Of a stretch of DNA of 64,000 bases, positions 24,865 to 35,804 are shown one piece after another. How positions within the stretch are numbered: position 1 is the first letter of the stretch; every line of letters starts with the position of its first letter. The notes beneath the pieces are model-generated. The model made no database searches and was not told where the DNA came from. It worked only from the letters and a program-made list of their open reading frames with translations. The translations under genes and the position numbers were made by a program. Source of the DNA: Sphingobium sp. Ant17 (GTDB lineage: Bacteria; Pseudomonadota; Alphaproteobacteria; Sphingomonadales; Sphingomonadaceae); NCBI RefSeq assembly GCF_000588875.1, contig NZ_JEMV01000027.1:2325-66324 (forward strand). The letters are read 5' to 3'.

Positions 24865-27393
24865 ATGCAAAGGCGCTTCAATCCGCTGGAGGCCGACGCC
24901 CGCTGGCAGGCGATCTGGGACGAGAAGCAGAGCTTCAAGGCCGACGATATGTCGGACAAGCCGCGCAGCTATGTGCTGGAGATGTTCCCCTATCCGTCGG
25001 GCCGCATCCATATCGGCCATGTCCGCAACTATTCGATGGGCGACGTGTTGGCGCGGTTCCGCCGGATGACGGGGCATGAAGTGCTGCACCCTATGGGCTG
25101 GGACGCCTTTGGCATGCCCGCCGAAAATGCGGCGATGGAAAAGAAGGTCCATCCCGGCAAGTGGACCTATGAGAATATCGCCAACATGAAGGCGCAGCTC
25201 AAGAAATTGGGCTTTGCGCTGGATTGGAGCCGTGAACTCGCAACCTGCCACCCCGATTATTATGGCCATGAACAGGCGCTGTTCCTGGACATGCTGGAAG
25301 CGGGCCTCGTCTATCGCAAGGAAAGCGCGGTCAATTGGGACCCGGTCGACATGACCGTGCTGGCCAATGAGCAGGTGATCGACGGCAAGGGCTGGCGGTC
25401 GGGCGCGACGGTCGAGAAGCGCAAGCTGTCGCAATGGTTCCTCAAGATCACCCAGTTCGCCGACGATCTGCTGGAGGGGCTGAAAAACCTCGATCAGTGG
25501 CCCGAAAAGGTGCGGACGATGCAGGAAAACTGGATCGGCAAGTCGGTCGGCCTGCAATTCCACTTCAAACCGGTCGCGCCGTTCGAGCAGGAGATCGAAG
25601 TTTATTCGACCCGGCCCGATACGATCTTCGGCGCGAGCTTCGTCGCGATCGCCGCCGATCATCCGGTGGCGCAGCAGGTCGCGGCGGGGAACCCGCAAGC
25701 GCAGGCCTTCATCGACTTGTGCAAGGCAGGCGGAACGACCGCGGCCGAGCTGGAAACGGCCGAAAAGCTGGGCTTCGACACGGGCCTGACCGTCACGCAT
25801 CCGTTCGATCCCGACTGGCAGTTGCCGGTGTTCATCGCGAACTTCGTGCTGATGGATTATGGCACTGGCGCGGTGATGGGCGTTCCCGCGCATGACCAGC
25901 GCGACCTCGACTTCGCGCGCAAATATATGCTGCCCGTCGAGCGGGTCGTCGCAGCGGAAGGTGACGAAGCCAAGCCGATCCGGGGCGAAGCCTATGTCGG
26001 GCCGGGCAAGCTGGTGAACAGCCGCTTCCTCGACGGCATGAGCGTGGACGACGCGAAGGCCATGATCATCGCCCGCGCACAATCCGAAGGCTGGGGCGCG
26101 GGCAAGACCGTGTTTCGCCTGCGCGACTGGGGCGTGTCGCGCCAGCGTTATTGGGGCACGCCGATCCCGGTGATCCATTGCGAGACTTGCGGCGCGGTGC
26201 CGGTGCCCAAGGCGGAGTTGCCGGTCGTCCTGCCCGACGATGTGACCTTCGACATTCCGGGCAACCCGCTCGATCGCCATCCGACCTGGAAGCATGTGGA
26301 CTGCCCGAAGTGCGGCAAGGCGGCGGTGCGGGAAACCGATACGCTCGATACGTTCGCGGATTCGAGCTGGTATTTCATCCGCTTCGCCAGCCAGCCCAAG
26401 GACAAGCCATTCGATCGTGCGACGGTCGAAAAATGGCTGCCGGTCGGCCAATATATTGGCGGGGTCGAACATGCGATCCTGCACCTGCTCTACGCGCGCT
26501 TCTGGACGCGGGCGTTGCAGCATATGGGGCAATTGGGCTTTGCCGAGCCGTTCACCGGCCTGTTCACGCAGGGGATGGTAACGCATGAGACCTATAGCCG
26601 GGAGCAGGGCGAGGGGTTGCCGTCGGTCTATTTCGCGCCGGGCGAGATCGAACGGGCGGCCGAGGGCGCGACGCTGATCGCGGACAAGGCACCGGTCGAA
26701 GTCGGCCGGGTCGTCAAAATGTCCAAGTCCAAGAAGAATGTCGTCGATCCTGATGACATCATCGCCCAATATGGCGCGGACGCGGTGCGCTGGTTCATGC
26801 TGTCGGACAGCCCGCCCGAACGCGACCTGCCCTGGACCGAAAGCGGGATCGAGGGATCGTGGCGCTTCGTCAACCGCCTATGGCGTCTGTTCGGCCAGAT
26901 CGAGGCAGGGGCGGAAGGCACCGACAAGCCGCTCGACCGCAAACTGCACCAGACGATCGACGGGATCGCCAAGGATATCGAGGCGCTGTCCTTCAACAAG
27001 GCGGTCGCCAAAATCTACGAACTCGCCAACGCGGTCGAAAAGGCCGCGCCGTCCGCATCGCGCAACGCCGCCATCCGCGCGCTCGCCCTGCTGGTCGCGC
27101 CGATGACGCCGCATCTCGCCGAAGAAGCCTGGGCCGAGATGGGCGAAACCGGCCTGATCGCCGATGCGCTTTGGCCCACGGTCGATCCGGCGCTGCTGGT
27201 CGATGACGAAGTGACCATCGCCTGCCAAGTGATGGGCAAGCTGCGCGACACCATCACCGTGCCCAAGGGGACGGCGAAGGACGAGTTGGAGCGGCTGGCG
27301 CTCGCCGCGCCCAATGTCATGCGGATATTGGATGGCGCGACACCTAAGAAGATCATCGTCGTGCCCGATCGTCTGGTGAATCTGGTTATCTAG
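24865..27393 (+). CDS. leuS: leucyl-tRNA synthetase
   Basis: The 842-residue protein is a class I synthetase with HIGH ([17 protein letters not shown], about 50), the CP1 editing domain ([11 protein letters not shown], then [17 protein letters not shown]), zinc-like CETCG/CPKCG segments and MSKSKKN near 620. It charges tRNA-Leu. ATG 24865 was preferred to GTG 24859 because AGGA lies 7 nt before it. It leads the leuS-lptE-holA group. Confidence 0.97.
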   Translation: MQRRFNPLEADARWQAIWDEKQSFKADDMSDKPRSYVLEMFPYPSGRIHIGHVRNYSMGDVLARFRRMTGHEVLHPMGWDAFGMPAENAAMEKKVHPGKWTYENIANMKAQLKKLGFALDWSRELATCHPDYYGHEQALFLDMLEAGLVYRKESAVNWDPVDMTVLANEQVIDGKGWRSGATVEKRKLSQWFLKITQFADDLLEGLKNLDQWPEKVRTMQENWIGKSVGLQFHFKPVAPFEQEIEVYSTRPDTIFGASFVAIAADHPVAQQVAAGNPQAQAFIDLCKAGGTTAAELETAEKLGFDTGLTVTHPFDPDWQLPVFIANFVLMDYGTGAVMGVPAHDQRDLDFARKYMLPVERVVAAEGDEAKPIRGEAYVGPGKLVNSRFLDGMSVDDAKAMIIARAQSEGWGAGKTVFRLRDWGVSRQRYWGTPIPVIHCETCGAVPVPKAELPVVLPDDVTFDIPGNPLDRHPTWKHVDCPKCGKAAVRETDTLDTFADSSWYFIRFASQPKDKPFDRATVEKWLPVGQYIGGVEHAILHLLYARFWTRALQHMGQLGFAEPFTGLFTQGMVTHETYSREQGEGLPSVYFAPGEIERAAEGATLIADKAPVEVGRVVKMSKSKKNVVDPDDIIAQYGADAVRWFMLSDSPPERDLPWTESGIEGSWRFVNRLWRLFGQIEAGAEGTDKPLDRKLHQTIDGIAKDIEALSFNKAVAKIYELANAVEKAAPSASRNAAIRALALLVAPMTPHLAEEAWAEMGETGLIADALWPTVDPALLVDDEVTIACQVMGKLRDTITVPKGTAKDELERLALAAPNVMRILDGATPKKIIVVPDRLVNLVI

Positions 27394-27403
27394 CAGCGAA
27401 CAT

Positions 27404-27476
27404 CCGTTCGGGCTGGGCGAAGGGCCGTTACTTCGCTCCGCTCAGCAGAGGGCTTCGACAAGCTCAGCCCGAACGG
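27404..27476. repeat. REP-like palindrome between leuS and lptE
   Basis: ccgttcgggctg (27404-27415) is repeated inverted at 27465-27476, the latter as part of gcttcgacaagctcagccc. This is the repetitive extragenic palindrome family frequent in sphingomonads. A related unit occurs at 52528-52556. Confidence 0.65.
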
Positions 27477-27490
27477 TTAGAGGTGGTATC

Positions 27491-27991
27491 ATGAAGCGTC
27501 TCCTCCCCCTTCTCGCCATCCCCCTCCTGCTGACCGGCTGCGGCCTCCGCCCCGTCTATGGCGGGGGGACGCAGGGTGCGGTGGCGCAGGCGTTGGGCAA
27601 TGTCGATGTCGCGCCGATCGAAGGGCGCGGCGGCTGGCTGGTCCGCAATGCGCTCAACGATCGGCTGGGCGCGATGAGCGGCGGCAGCGGCCCACGCTAC
27701 AAGCTGGTGGTGAAGCTGGATGACCAGATCACCGGTTTCGGCTTGCGCGCCGACGCCGCCGTCACCCGTGAACGGCGCACCCTGCGCGCGCGCTACAAGT
27801 TGATCGACGAAGCGACCGGCGCCCAGATACTGGACGATACCGCTGGGTCCGACGCGGGCATCGACGTCACGTCGAGCGAATATGCGACGATCGCGGCCGA
27901 AGATACGGCACTGGAACGGCTGTCGCAGACGGTGGCGGACCAGATCGTCACCCGGCTGGCGCTGTTTTCGCGCAAGGCGGCCAATCCTTGA
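27491..27991 (+). CDS. lptE: LPS-assembly lipoprotein LptE
   Basis: The 166-residue precursor has the lipobox LLTGC and GLRPVYGG just after the Cys, typical of alphaproteobacterial LptE. It plugs the LptD barrel that inserts lipopolysaccharide or glycosphingolipid-linked sugars into the outer membrane. Its stop overlaps the holA start. Confidence 0.9.
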   Translation: MKRLLPLLAIPLLLTGCGLRPVYGGGTQGAVAQALGNVDVAPIEGRGGWLVRNALNDRLGAMSGGSGPRYKLVVKLDDQITGFGLRADAAVTRERRTLRARYKLIDEATGAQILDDTAGSDAGIDVTSSEYATIAAEDTALERLSQTVADQIVTRLALFSRKAANP

Positions 27992-29013
27992 AGGCCAGTC
28001 GCGGCCAGATCGAAAAGGCGCTCGACGCGCCACCTTCTGACGTCCGCTTCTTCCTGCTCTACGGCCCCGACGATGCCGGCAGCCAGGCGCTGCTCAAGCG
28101 GCTGGAGCGGGCGATGGGGCCACAGGCCGAACGCATCGACCTCGACGGATCGACCCTGCGCGACGACCCCGCCCGGCTGGCGGATGAGGCCGCATCCTTT
28201 TCCATGTTCGGCGACCGGCGCTGGATTCGCGTCAGCGGCATGGGCGAAGAATCGCTGCCTGCTTTGACCGCGCTGCTCGAAAGCCCGGCGGCGGGCAATC
28301 CGGTCGTGGCGGTGGCGGGTGCGCTCAAGGCCACGTCGAAGCTGCTCAAGCTGGCGCTGGATCATAAGGCGACGCTCGCCTTCATTTCCTACCAACCCGA
28401 CGCGCGCGAGTCCGAACAGATTGCGGTAGCGATCGCGCGCGAAGGCGGCCTGCGCCTGTCGTCCGATCTGGCCCGGCGGATCGTCGCGCTCGCCAATGGC
28501 GATCGTGCGCTGATGCAGGGCGAGGTCGAGAAACTGATCCTCTATCTCGACGCCGCGCCCGACCGGCCGTGCGAAGCGACGGCGGAGGCGCTGGACGCCT
28601 TGTCGGCGGATAACCCCGATACGGAGGTCGCGCCGCTGGTCAACGCCGTGCTGGGTGGTGACCTAAAGGCCATGCACCATGAACTCACGCGCCTGCATGA
28701 AACCGGCACGGCGATGGCATCGGTCATTCGCCCGCTGATGACCCGCGCGATGCTGATCGCCAATATCCGCACCAGTTTCGATGCCAGCGGTCGACTGGAA
28801 ACGGCGATGGACGCGGCGGGTAAGGCGGTGTTCTGGAAGGAAAAAGGGCTGGTGTCGCGCCAGGTACGGCAGTGGGACAGCAGTGGCATCGCGCGCGTGA
28901 TCCAGCGCTTGCTGGAGGCCGAGCGCGCCACCCGGTCGGGCCGGGGCACGGGCGATCTGCTGGTGCGCCACGAATTGCTGACCATCGCGCGGCAGGCGGC
29001 GCGGGAACGATAA
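27988..29013 (+). CDS. holA: DNA polymerase III subunit delta
   Basis: The 341-residue clamp-loader subunit has the delta pattern FFLLYGPDDAGSQALLKRL, VVAVAGALKATSKLLKL, ALANGDRALMQGEVEKLIL and the C-terminal helical collar. It opens the beta clamp during replication. The start is TTG 27988, which overlaps the lptE TGA; no family-like ATG precedes it. Confidence 0.93.
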   Translation: MKASRGQIEKALDAPPSDVRFFLLYGPDDAGSQALLKRLERAMGPQAERIDLDGSTLRDDPARLADEAASFSMFGDRRWIRVSGMGEESLPALTALLESPAAGNPVVAVAGALKATSKLLKLALDHKATLAFISYQPDARESEQIAVAIAREGGLRLSSDLARRIVALANGDRALMQGEVEKLILYLDAAPDRPCEATAEALDALSADNPDTEVAPLVNAVLGGDLKAMHHELTRLHETGTAMASVIRPLMTRAMLIANIRTSFDASGRLETAMDAAGKAVFWKEKGLVSRQVRQWDSSGIARVIQRLLEAERATRSGRGTGDLLVRHELLTIARQAARER

Positions 29014-29119
29014 GGCGGCTCCGGGCGCTTTGAAGGACTGAACAGGTCGCGACACGGTGGTACGCCCGGACCACTGCGCCAGCGCGCAACAAAGGCAGCG
29101 CATCATTTCCCTTACCGCC

Positions 29120-30157
29120 ATGATCCACGCCATCGGCACGGCCGTCCCGGACACCGACATCCATCCGGCCTTCATCGATTGGGCGGGCGAACGGATCGCC
29201 GACCGACGCGAACGGGCTTTGTTCACGCGCATGGCGCAGCGCAGCGGGATCGAGCATCGCTGGTCGGTGCTGGACGGCGGCACCGGATCGCCGACCGCGC
29301 AGGATGGCTTTTATGGCGGGCCATGGCCAACCACGGCGCAGCGCATGGCCATCTATGCCGACGCTGCCCCGATCCTCGCGACGCGCGCAGTCGCCGCGCT
29401 GGCCGACCAAGTGGCGATCGACGGGATCACCCATCTGGTGGTCGCCAGTTGCACGGGCTTCATTGCGCCGGGAATCGACCAGAAACTGGTGACGATGCTG
29501 GGGCTGGACCCGACGGTCGAGCGGCTGATGGTCGGCTATATGGGCTGCTATGCCGCGATCGTCGCCTTGCGATCGGCGCGCCATATCGTGCGGTCGGAAC
29601 CGGGCGCGCGGGTGCTGGTGGTGTGCGTGGAACTCAGCAGCCTGCATTTGCAGGACGATGCGCGGGTCGAACCATTGCTGGCCATGCTGCAATTTGGCGA
29701 TGGCGCGGCGGCGGCTTTGGTCAGCGCCGGGCCGGGCGGCATTACGCTCGGCCAGCCTTTCGCCATGACCGTGCCCGATACGGAGGCGCTGATCCGCTGG
29801 GATTTGGGCGATCATGGTTTCGCCATGCATTTGTCGGGCGAAGTGCCCGGCGCGATCGCGCAGGCGCTCGCCGGTACGATCGCCTTGCCGATTCCGGCGA
29901 ACAGCGTCGATCTGTGGGCGGTCCATGCCGGGGGCCGATCGATCCTGGACGCGGTGGCGCGGGCGCTCGATCTGGCCCCCGACGCGCTCGACCATAGCCG
30001 GGCGGTGCTGCGCGCCTTTGGCAACATGTCGTCGGCGACGCTGATGTTCGTGCTGGCGCGGATATTGGCGAGCGACGCGCGCGGGCAGGGGATGGCGCTG
30101 GCCTTCGGGCCGGGCCTCGCGGCCGAAGGCCTGACCTTCCACCGGGCGGACGTATGA
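29120..30157 (+). CDS. type III polyketide synthase
   Basis: The 345-residue protein has the chalcone synthase-like triad C111 (ASCTGF), H269 (AVHAGG) and N302 (GNMSS). It extends an acyl-CoA starter with malonyl-CoA. The two downstream genes overlap by ATGA, so a methylated and oxidised resorcinol, pyrone or quinone is the expected product type. ATG 29120 fits the family N-terminus. Confidence 0.93.
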   Translation: MIHAIGTAVPDTDIHPAFIDWAGERIADRRERALFTRMAQRSGIEHRWSVLDGGTGSPTAQDGFYGGPWPTTAQRMAIYADAAPILATRAVAALADQVAIDGITHLVVASCTGFIAPGIDQKLVTMLGLDPTVERLMVGYMGCYAAIVALRSARHIVRSEPGARVLVVCVELSSLHLQDDARVEPLLAMLQFGDGAAAALVSAGPGGITLGQPFAMTVPDTEALIRWDLGDHGFAMHLSGEVPGAIAQALAGTIALPIPANSVDLWAVHAGGRSILDAVARALDLAPDALDHSRAVLRAFGNMSSATLMFVLARILASDARGQGMALAFGPGLAAEGLTFHRADV

Positions 30158-30828
30158 AGCGATCGCTGGCGCCAGAGCAGATGGATGAGGCCGACCTGCC
30201 CGAAGCCGTCTATGCGCGGGTGCTGGCCGATCTCGACCGGGTCAATCGCGTCACACTGGCGGCGCGGCCGACGCTTCGCTTTCTCGATCGCGCGGTAACC
30301 GGCCCGTTCCGGCTGCTCGATGTCGGCTATGGCGATGGCGGCATGTTGCGGCGGATCGCGGCCTGGGCGAAGCGGCGCGGCATCGCCTGCACGCTCGTCG
30401 GCATCGACCTCAACCCGCGCAGCCAGGCGGTGGCGCAGGCGCGCACCAACCCGGCGTTGGCCATCGACTATCGCACCGGCGACTATGCCGCGCTGGCGGA
30501 TGAACCATGGGACATCATTATCTCCAGCCTGGTCACCCACCATATGGAGGATGCGGAGCGGCTGGCGTTCCTGCATTTCATGGAGGATCGGGCGCGCATG
30601 GGGTGGTTCGTCAACGACCTGCATCGCCACGGCTTTGCCTATCATGGCTATCCGCTGCTCGCCCGCCTGCTCGGCGTCCATCCGATCGTCCGCGCCGACG
30701 GGCAATTGTCGATCGCGCGCAGCTTCGTACCCGACGAATGGCAAGCGATGCTGGCGACGGCGCATATCGGCGATGCACGGATCGAGCGTGTCTTCCCCTT
30801 CCGGCTCTGCGTCGCCCGGCAGCGATGA
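30154..30828 (+). CDS. SAM-dependent methyltransferase, PKS cluster
   Basis: The 224-residue class I methyltransferase has LLDVGYGDGGML (SAM loop), VGIDLNPRS and DIIISSLVTHHM. It probably methylates the polyketide core made by the upstream enzyme. ATG 30154 overlaps the upstream TGA and its own TGA overlaps the next ATG. Confidence 0.9.
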   Translation: MKRSLAPEQMDEADLPEAVYARVLADLDRVNRVTLAARPTLRFLDRAVTGPFRLLDVGYGDGGMLRRIAAWAKRRGIACTLVGIDLNPRSQAVAQARTNPALAIDYRTGDYAALADEPWDIIISSLVTHHMEDAERLAFLHFMEDRARMGWFVNDLHRHGFAYHGYPLLARLLGVHPIVRADGQLSIARSFVPDEWQAMLATAHIGDARIERVFPFRLCVARQR

Positions 30829-31901
30829 CGCCGCCACTGATCCTGGGCGCAGGCCCGGCCGGTGCAGCGGCGGCGCTGCGACTGGCGCAGCTTGGCGCGG
30901 AACCGCTGCTGATCGATCGGCAACAGGTGCCGGGGGACGCGTTGTGCGGCGGGTTTCTCAGCTGGGCGACGATCGCGCAGATCGAGGCGCTGGGCATCGA
31001 CGCGGCCGCGCTAGGTGGCCACCGGATCGACCGGCTGGCGTTGTTTGCGGGCGGGCAAGAGATAGAACTGCCGCTCCCCGCACCCGGCATGGGTCTGTCG
31101 CGGCATCGGCTCGACACGCTGTTGCGCGCCGCCACGACCGACGCTGGCGTGACATTCCGGCTCGGCCATGCCGTTCGGACGCTGACGCCGACCGCGATCA
31201 CGCTGGACGATGGGCAGGGGCTTGACTGGGACAGCCTGTTCCTCGCCACCGGCAAACAGGATGTGCGTGGCGCGGCGCGGCGCCGTGACGGCGCAGACCC
31301 CGAACTTGGCCTGCGTCTGCGCCTGCCCGCCAGCCCCGCGCGCCAGCGCCTGATCGGCGGCCGCATCGAACTCCATTGGGTCGAGGGCGGCTATGTCGGC
31401 CTGTTGTTGCAGGAGGATGGCAGCGCCAATCTGTGCATGGCGGTGCGCAAGAGCCGTCTGACCGCCGCTGGCGGCCGCCCGCTCGGCCTGATCGCGGCGC
31501 TGGCCGATCGCTCGCCCGCGTTGGCCGATCGGCTGGGGGATTTGCCCGCCGATGCTGGCGTCGATGCGATCGGCGATGTCCCCTATGGCTGGCGCGCGAC
31601 CACGACCTGGCCCGGCCTTTATCGGCTTGGCGATCAAGCGGCCGTGATCCCGTCTTTGGCGGGGGAGGGGATCGGCATCGCGCTCGCCAGCGCCGAAGCG
31701 GCCGTGGCGCAATGGCAGGCGCAGGGGCGCGACGGCGCAGAACGCTATCAACGCCATTTCGCGCGACGGGCGCTGCTGCCCTTGCGCGCGGCGGCGGGTT
31801 TTCGCGCGCTCGGGCGCTATCCCGCCCTGTTGCGTGTCCTGAGCGCAACGCCGGGGGCGGCAGGCCTCGCCATGCGCCTCACCCGCATCGCCAACGCTTG
31901 A
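30825..31901 (+). CDS. FAD-dependent oxidoreductase, PKS cluster
   Basis: The 358-residue flavoprotein has an N-terminal Rossmann motif ([16 protein letters not shown]), CGGFLSW, a GLSRHRLD substrate segment and the FAD-binding [22 protein letters not shown]. It belongs to the geranylgeranyl reductase/hydroxylase-like group. It likely hydroxylates the methylated polyketide to a quinone-type product. It is translationally coupled to the methyltransferase. Confidence 0.9.
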   Translation: MTPPLILGAGPAGAAAALRLAQLGAEPLLIDRQQVPGDALCGGFLSWATIAQIEALGIDAAALGGHRIDRLALFAGGQEIELPLPAPGMGLSRHRLDTLLRAATTDAGVTFRLGHAVRTLTPTAITLDDGQGLDWDSLFLATGKQDVRGAARRRDGADPELGLRLRLPASPARQRLIGGRIELHWVEGGYVGLLLQEDGSANLCMAVRKSRLTAAGGRPLGLIAALADRSPALADRLGDLPADAGVDAIGDVPYGWRATTTWPGLYRLGDQAAVIPSLAGEGIGIALASAEAAVAQWQAQGRDGAERYQRHFARRALLPLRAAAGFRALGRYPALLRVLSATPGAAGLAMRLTRIANA

Positions 31902-31932
31902 TCGACGCGGCCTGCGCCCCCATATTGCCGCC

Positions 31933-32334
31933 ATGGAAAAGCTGACCCTGACCGATGCGGAATGGCGCGCGCGCCTTTCGCCCGAACGCTATCATGTGCT
32001 GCGCGAAGGCGGCACCGAGCGGGCCTTTACCGGCCATCTCAATGCCAACAAGGTTGATGGCCGCTATTATTGCGCGGGCTGCGGCACCGAATTGTTCGAT
32101 GCCGAGGAAAAATATGACAGCGGCTCTGGCTGGCCCAGCTTTACCGCCCCGGTGGATATCGACGCGGTCGAGGAAATTCGCGACGCCAGCCACGGCATGG
32201 TCCGCACCGAAGTCCGCTGCGCCAAGTGCGATGGGCATCTGGGCCATGTCTTCCCCGACGGGCCGGGCGTCAACGGCCTGCGCTATTGTATGAACAGCGC
32301 CTCGCTCGACTTCAAACCGCGCCAGGGCGAGTAA
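31933..32334 (+). CDS. msrB: peptide-methionine (R)-S-oxide reductase
   Basis: The 133-residue protein has zinc motifs CAGC and CAKC, the SGSGWPSF segment and the catalytic Cys in [12 protein letters not shown]. It repairs oxidised methionine using thioredoxin. The length is normal for the family. Confidence 0.97.
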   Translation: MEKLTLTDAEWRARLSPERYHVLREGGTERAFTGHLNANKVDGRYYCAGCGTELFDAEEKYDSGSGWPSFTAPVDIDAVEEIRDASHGMVRTEVRCAKCDGHLGHVFPDGPGVNGLRYCMNSASLDFKPRQGE

Positions 32335-32451
32335 CCGTTCATCCCGTGTAAAGCGGCCATCGTCATGGAGACGATCACGGCAATTTTCCCGGCAAAGCGT
32401 CTAAATCACGCTGGCCGGGGCCGGGATTAGCGCGTATCCGGGGCGGCACAG

Positions 32452-34538
32452 ATGGCAGGATCAGGCAAGAGCAAGGGCACGCGCAGCCGCGCGAGGATAT
32501 GGGCGCTGCGCGCGGTGAAGATCGGCGCGGCGGCGGCTGTGGCCGGGCTGCTGGCACTCGTGATCGCGGTGGTCATCGCGCTCCAGTCGCTGCCCGACTA
32601 TGGCAGCCTCAAATCCTCCCCCAATGGCCAGATGATCCGTGTCCATGCCGCCGATGGCAGCGTGATCGTGTCGCTGGGGCCGAGCTTCGGGCGCTGGCTG
32701 GACTATGACCAGATCCCGCAGGTGATGATCGACGCGATGGTGTCGACCGAAGACAAGCGCTTCTATCATCATCCCGGCGTCGATCCGGTCGGTATGGCGC
32801 GCGCGGCCTGGGTCGCGGTCGAAAATCGCGGCACCGGTCGCCGTCTGCAGGGCGCATCGACCATCACCCAGCAGGTGACGCGCAACATCTTCCTCAACAA
32901 CAGCTATAGTTTCGGCCGCAAGATCCGTGAGATGGTGCTGGCCCTGGCGCTGGAACGCAAATTCTCCAAGCGGCAGATCCTCGAACTCTATCTGAACAAA
33001 GTCTATTTCGGCGGCGGTGCCTATGGCATTGATGCGGCCAGCCGCAAATTCTTCGGCCATCCCGCCACGACGCTCGACCTGCCCGAAGCGGCGATCGTCG
33101 CAGGCTTGTGAAGGCGCCATCCAGCTATTCCCCCACCGCCGATGCGGAAGCCGCTATCGGCCGGGCCGGCGTGGTGCTGGACCTGATGGTGCAAAATGGC
33201 GTCATCAGCGCGGCGGACAAGGCGGCGGCGGACATTGCCAACGTCGCGCTAGCGCCCGAACCGCCGCAGAACAGCGTCCGCTATTTCACCGACTGGGCGC
33301 TACCGCAACTCGATGTGCTGATCGACGAGTCCAACGAGCCGCTGGAAGTCTATACCACCATCGACCTCACCATGCAGAATGCGGCGACGGCGGCGGTCAA
33401 GGCCAATGTGCCTTCGGGTACGCAGGGCGCGCTGGTCAGCCTGGACCGTGACGGCGCGGTGCGCGCGCTGGTCGGCGGCCTCGATTATGTGACGTCCAAT
33501 TATAATCGCGCGACCACGGCGACGCGGCAGCCGGGGTCGGCGTGGAAGATCTTCGTCTATATGGCCGCTCTGGAGGCGGGCTATACCCCCGACACCGGCG
33601 TCACGGACGAGCCGGTCGATATCAACGGGTGGAAGCCGCGCAACAGCTCCGGGCGTTTTTCGGGCGACATCGATATCCGCACCGCCTTCGCCTATTCGAT
33701 CAACACGGTCGCGGCAAAGCTGGGCGTCGAGGTCGGCTTCCCGACCGTCGCCGACATGGCCCGCCGCTTTGGCGTGACGACGCCGATCAACACCCATCCC
33801 TCGATGGTGCTGGGCACGTCGGACGTCCGCCTGATCGACATGACCCGGGCCTTCGCTTCGATCGCGCGCAAGGGCATCGCCGTTACCCCCTATGGCATTA
33901 CCAAGGTGACGACGGCCGACGGTCGCCTGCTCTACGAGCATGAGGATGATACCAGCCGCGTATTGGTCGCTCCCTGGGTCGCGGCGGGCATGACCGACCT
34001 GATGCAGACCGCCGTGTCCACCGGCACGGGCAAGGCGGCCCAGATCGGTCGCCCCGTGGCGGGCAAGACCGGCACGACCAGCAGCAACAAGGATGGCTGG
34101 TTCCTGGGCTTTTCCAGCGGCATCACGACCGGCGTGTGGATGGGCCGTGACGACGCGCGCGCGGTGGGTGTGCTGCAGGGTGGTCGCGCGCCTGCCCGCG
34201 CCTTTGCCGATTATATGAAAGTCGCCGTCGCCAAACGCCCGGTGGAAGAATTCGAAACCGAACTGACCTTGCCCGAATGGCAGCTGGAGCCGGACGAGGA
34301 GGCCTATTATGGCAGCCCCGATGGCGAGGCCGAGGGTGGCATGATGGTCGATGAAAATGGCTTCCCGGTCGACCGGGCGCGTTCCGAGGCGACGGAAGGG
34401 GAAAGCGACGACCAACAGATGGAAGTCGACCCGGAGGACCGGCCGCAGCCTCAGCAACTCGACCAGCAATGGATCGACAATGTGCTGGGTCGCGACCGCC
34501 AGCGCCAGCCACCGCCGCGTCCCAACCCTTATCCCTAA
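32452..34538 (+). pseudogene. class A penicillin-binding protein 1A, frameshifted as read
   Basis: The gene encodes about 695 residues: a cytoplasmic basic tail, one membrane span (AAAAVAGLLALVIAVVIAL), a GT51 glycosyltransferase (STEDKRFYHHPGVD, GASTITQQ, RKIREMVLALALE) and a transpeptidase with SAWK, SIN and KTG motifs, then an acidic Gln/Pro-rich tail. As read, VAGL ends at a TGA at 33109-33111. Adding one C near 33105 joins it to VKAPSSYSP. Both halves are otherwise perfect, so a sequencing slip is likely. Confidence 0.92.
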
Positions 34539-34547
34539 GGCCGGTGC

Positions 34548-35534
34548 CTAAGGGCGCACGTCGTTCGCCGCCAACTGCGTCTTGTTGAGCGCGCTCGCAT
34601 CGGGCAGCAGGAAGTCCACCTTGCCCCGGCCGAAGTCGATCGCGACCCTGTCGAACAGGCGCAGCGCGCTGATGCCGAGCAGCAACGCGGGCTTGTCCGC
34701 CATCCCCAGTTCCGCAAAGGGGCTGGCATCGACGAACAGGACCGGCACGTCGATCAGGTTGACCCGGCCCATCCGCACCGACTTGATCCGTCCGACTTCG
34801 CCGGTCAGCGTCCCGCCGGTCACGCTCGTCAATGTCGCTGTCAGCAGATCCGGTGCGCGCTTCTTAGCGATCAGCTTGTTGCGTAGCGCCATATTGCCGA
34901 TGCTGAAATTGGTGCCGGTGTCGAGCATGATGGCGACGCGCATGCCGTTGACGTTGGAATCGAGCAGGATCAACTGACCGCGCTTGCGCCGGGCCTCCAC
35001 CACGATCGTATCGGGATCGACCTTGGTGCTGCGGCGCGCGCTGCTGCTGGCGATGGCCATCTGTCCGCTGCGGAAATCCAGCGTCACCCGCTTGGCGTGC
35101 AGGCTGTCCAGCCCCAATAGGCCCGGTGCGCCCAGATGGTCGCCCTCCAGCACCGGGGCTTCGATATCATCGATCGTGCCGCCGGCAAAGCCCAGTCGCG
35201 GCACGGCCACGGTGGTCGCTTCCGACCTGCCGGTCATGCTGATGATGGTGACGTTGGTGCGCGCGGGGAGGGCCAGCCGTTCCGCCAGGTCGCGCGCGAT
35301 CACGGTGCGCTGCGACCCGGTATCGATGATGAAGTTCCACGGCCCCTTGCCGTCGATATGGATGGGGATCGTTACCCGCGCATCGAGCGACGGGCCGGTG
35401 CGGACGACGGCGGGCGGAATGTCGGGATCGAGCGCAGGAGCATCCTGCGCGGCCAGCGGGATCCAGGCCGTCGCCAGCCCGATCGCCAATCCCGCGAGGC
35501 GCACGGCGCGCAGCCCTGCGCGGTGCCGTCTCAT
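34548..35534 (-). CDS. retropepsin-like aspartic protease, two-domain
   Basis: The 328-residue precursor has a signal peptide (AGLAIGLATAWIPLAAQ) and two pepsin-like lobes: FIIDTGSQRT (about 73) and IMLDTGTNFS (about 210), each followed by the hydrophobic Gly segment (GLLGLD and LLLGIS). Two DTG motifs in one chain give a covalent version of the usually dimeric fold. It is likely periplasmic. ATG 35534 has AAAGGA upstream. Confidence 0.85.
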   Translation of the reverse strand: MRRHRAGLRAVRLAGLAIGLATAWIPLAAQDAPALDPDIPPAVVRTGPSLDARVTIPIHIDGKGPWNFIIDTGSQRTVIARDLAERLALPARTNVTIISMTGRSEATTVAVPRLGFAGGTIDDIEAPVLEGDHLGAPGLLGLDSLHAKRVTLDFRSGQMAIASSSARRSTKVDPDTIVVEARRKRGQLILLDSNVNGMRVAIMLDTGTNFSIGNMALRNKLIAKKRAPDLLTATLTSVTGGTLTGEVGRIKSVRMGRVNLIDVPVLFVDASPFAELGMADKPALLLGISALRLFDRVAIDFGRGKVDFLLPDASALNKTQLAANDVRP

Positions 35535-35804
35535 GTCCGCATCCTTTCCGCTTATCTTATGACCTCGCTCATAGCATGAATCCGGGGCATCGCGCCAGCG
35601 CCACCCCCTGGCCTCGAATCGCCGCCGCGCCGCGCTTTCCGTACCTGTTCGGCGCACTCCCGCCTTGACTTGGCGGGCCGCGCCTCGCTAAATGCGCGCA
35701 TGATCGACCTTGCCTGTTCGCGGCAAGCGTCTGGCAGCGTCCTGCTCGCCTGTTTCTCGCCGTTTCCGGCGCCTGTCTCCCTCTCTTCATCGGACCGACT
35801 CGCA

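Noticed and set aside
24454-26769. 771-codon minus-strand open frame opposite leuS
   Set aside because: It is an antisense shadow in GC-rich DNA; LeuS motifs on the plus strand are complete.
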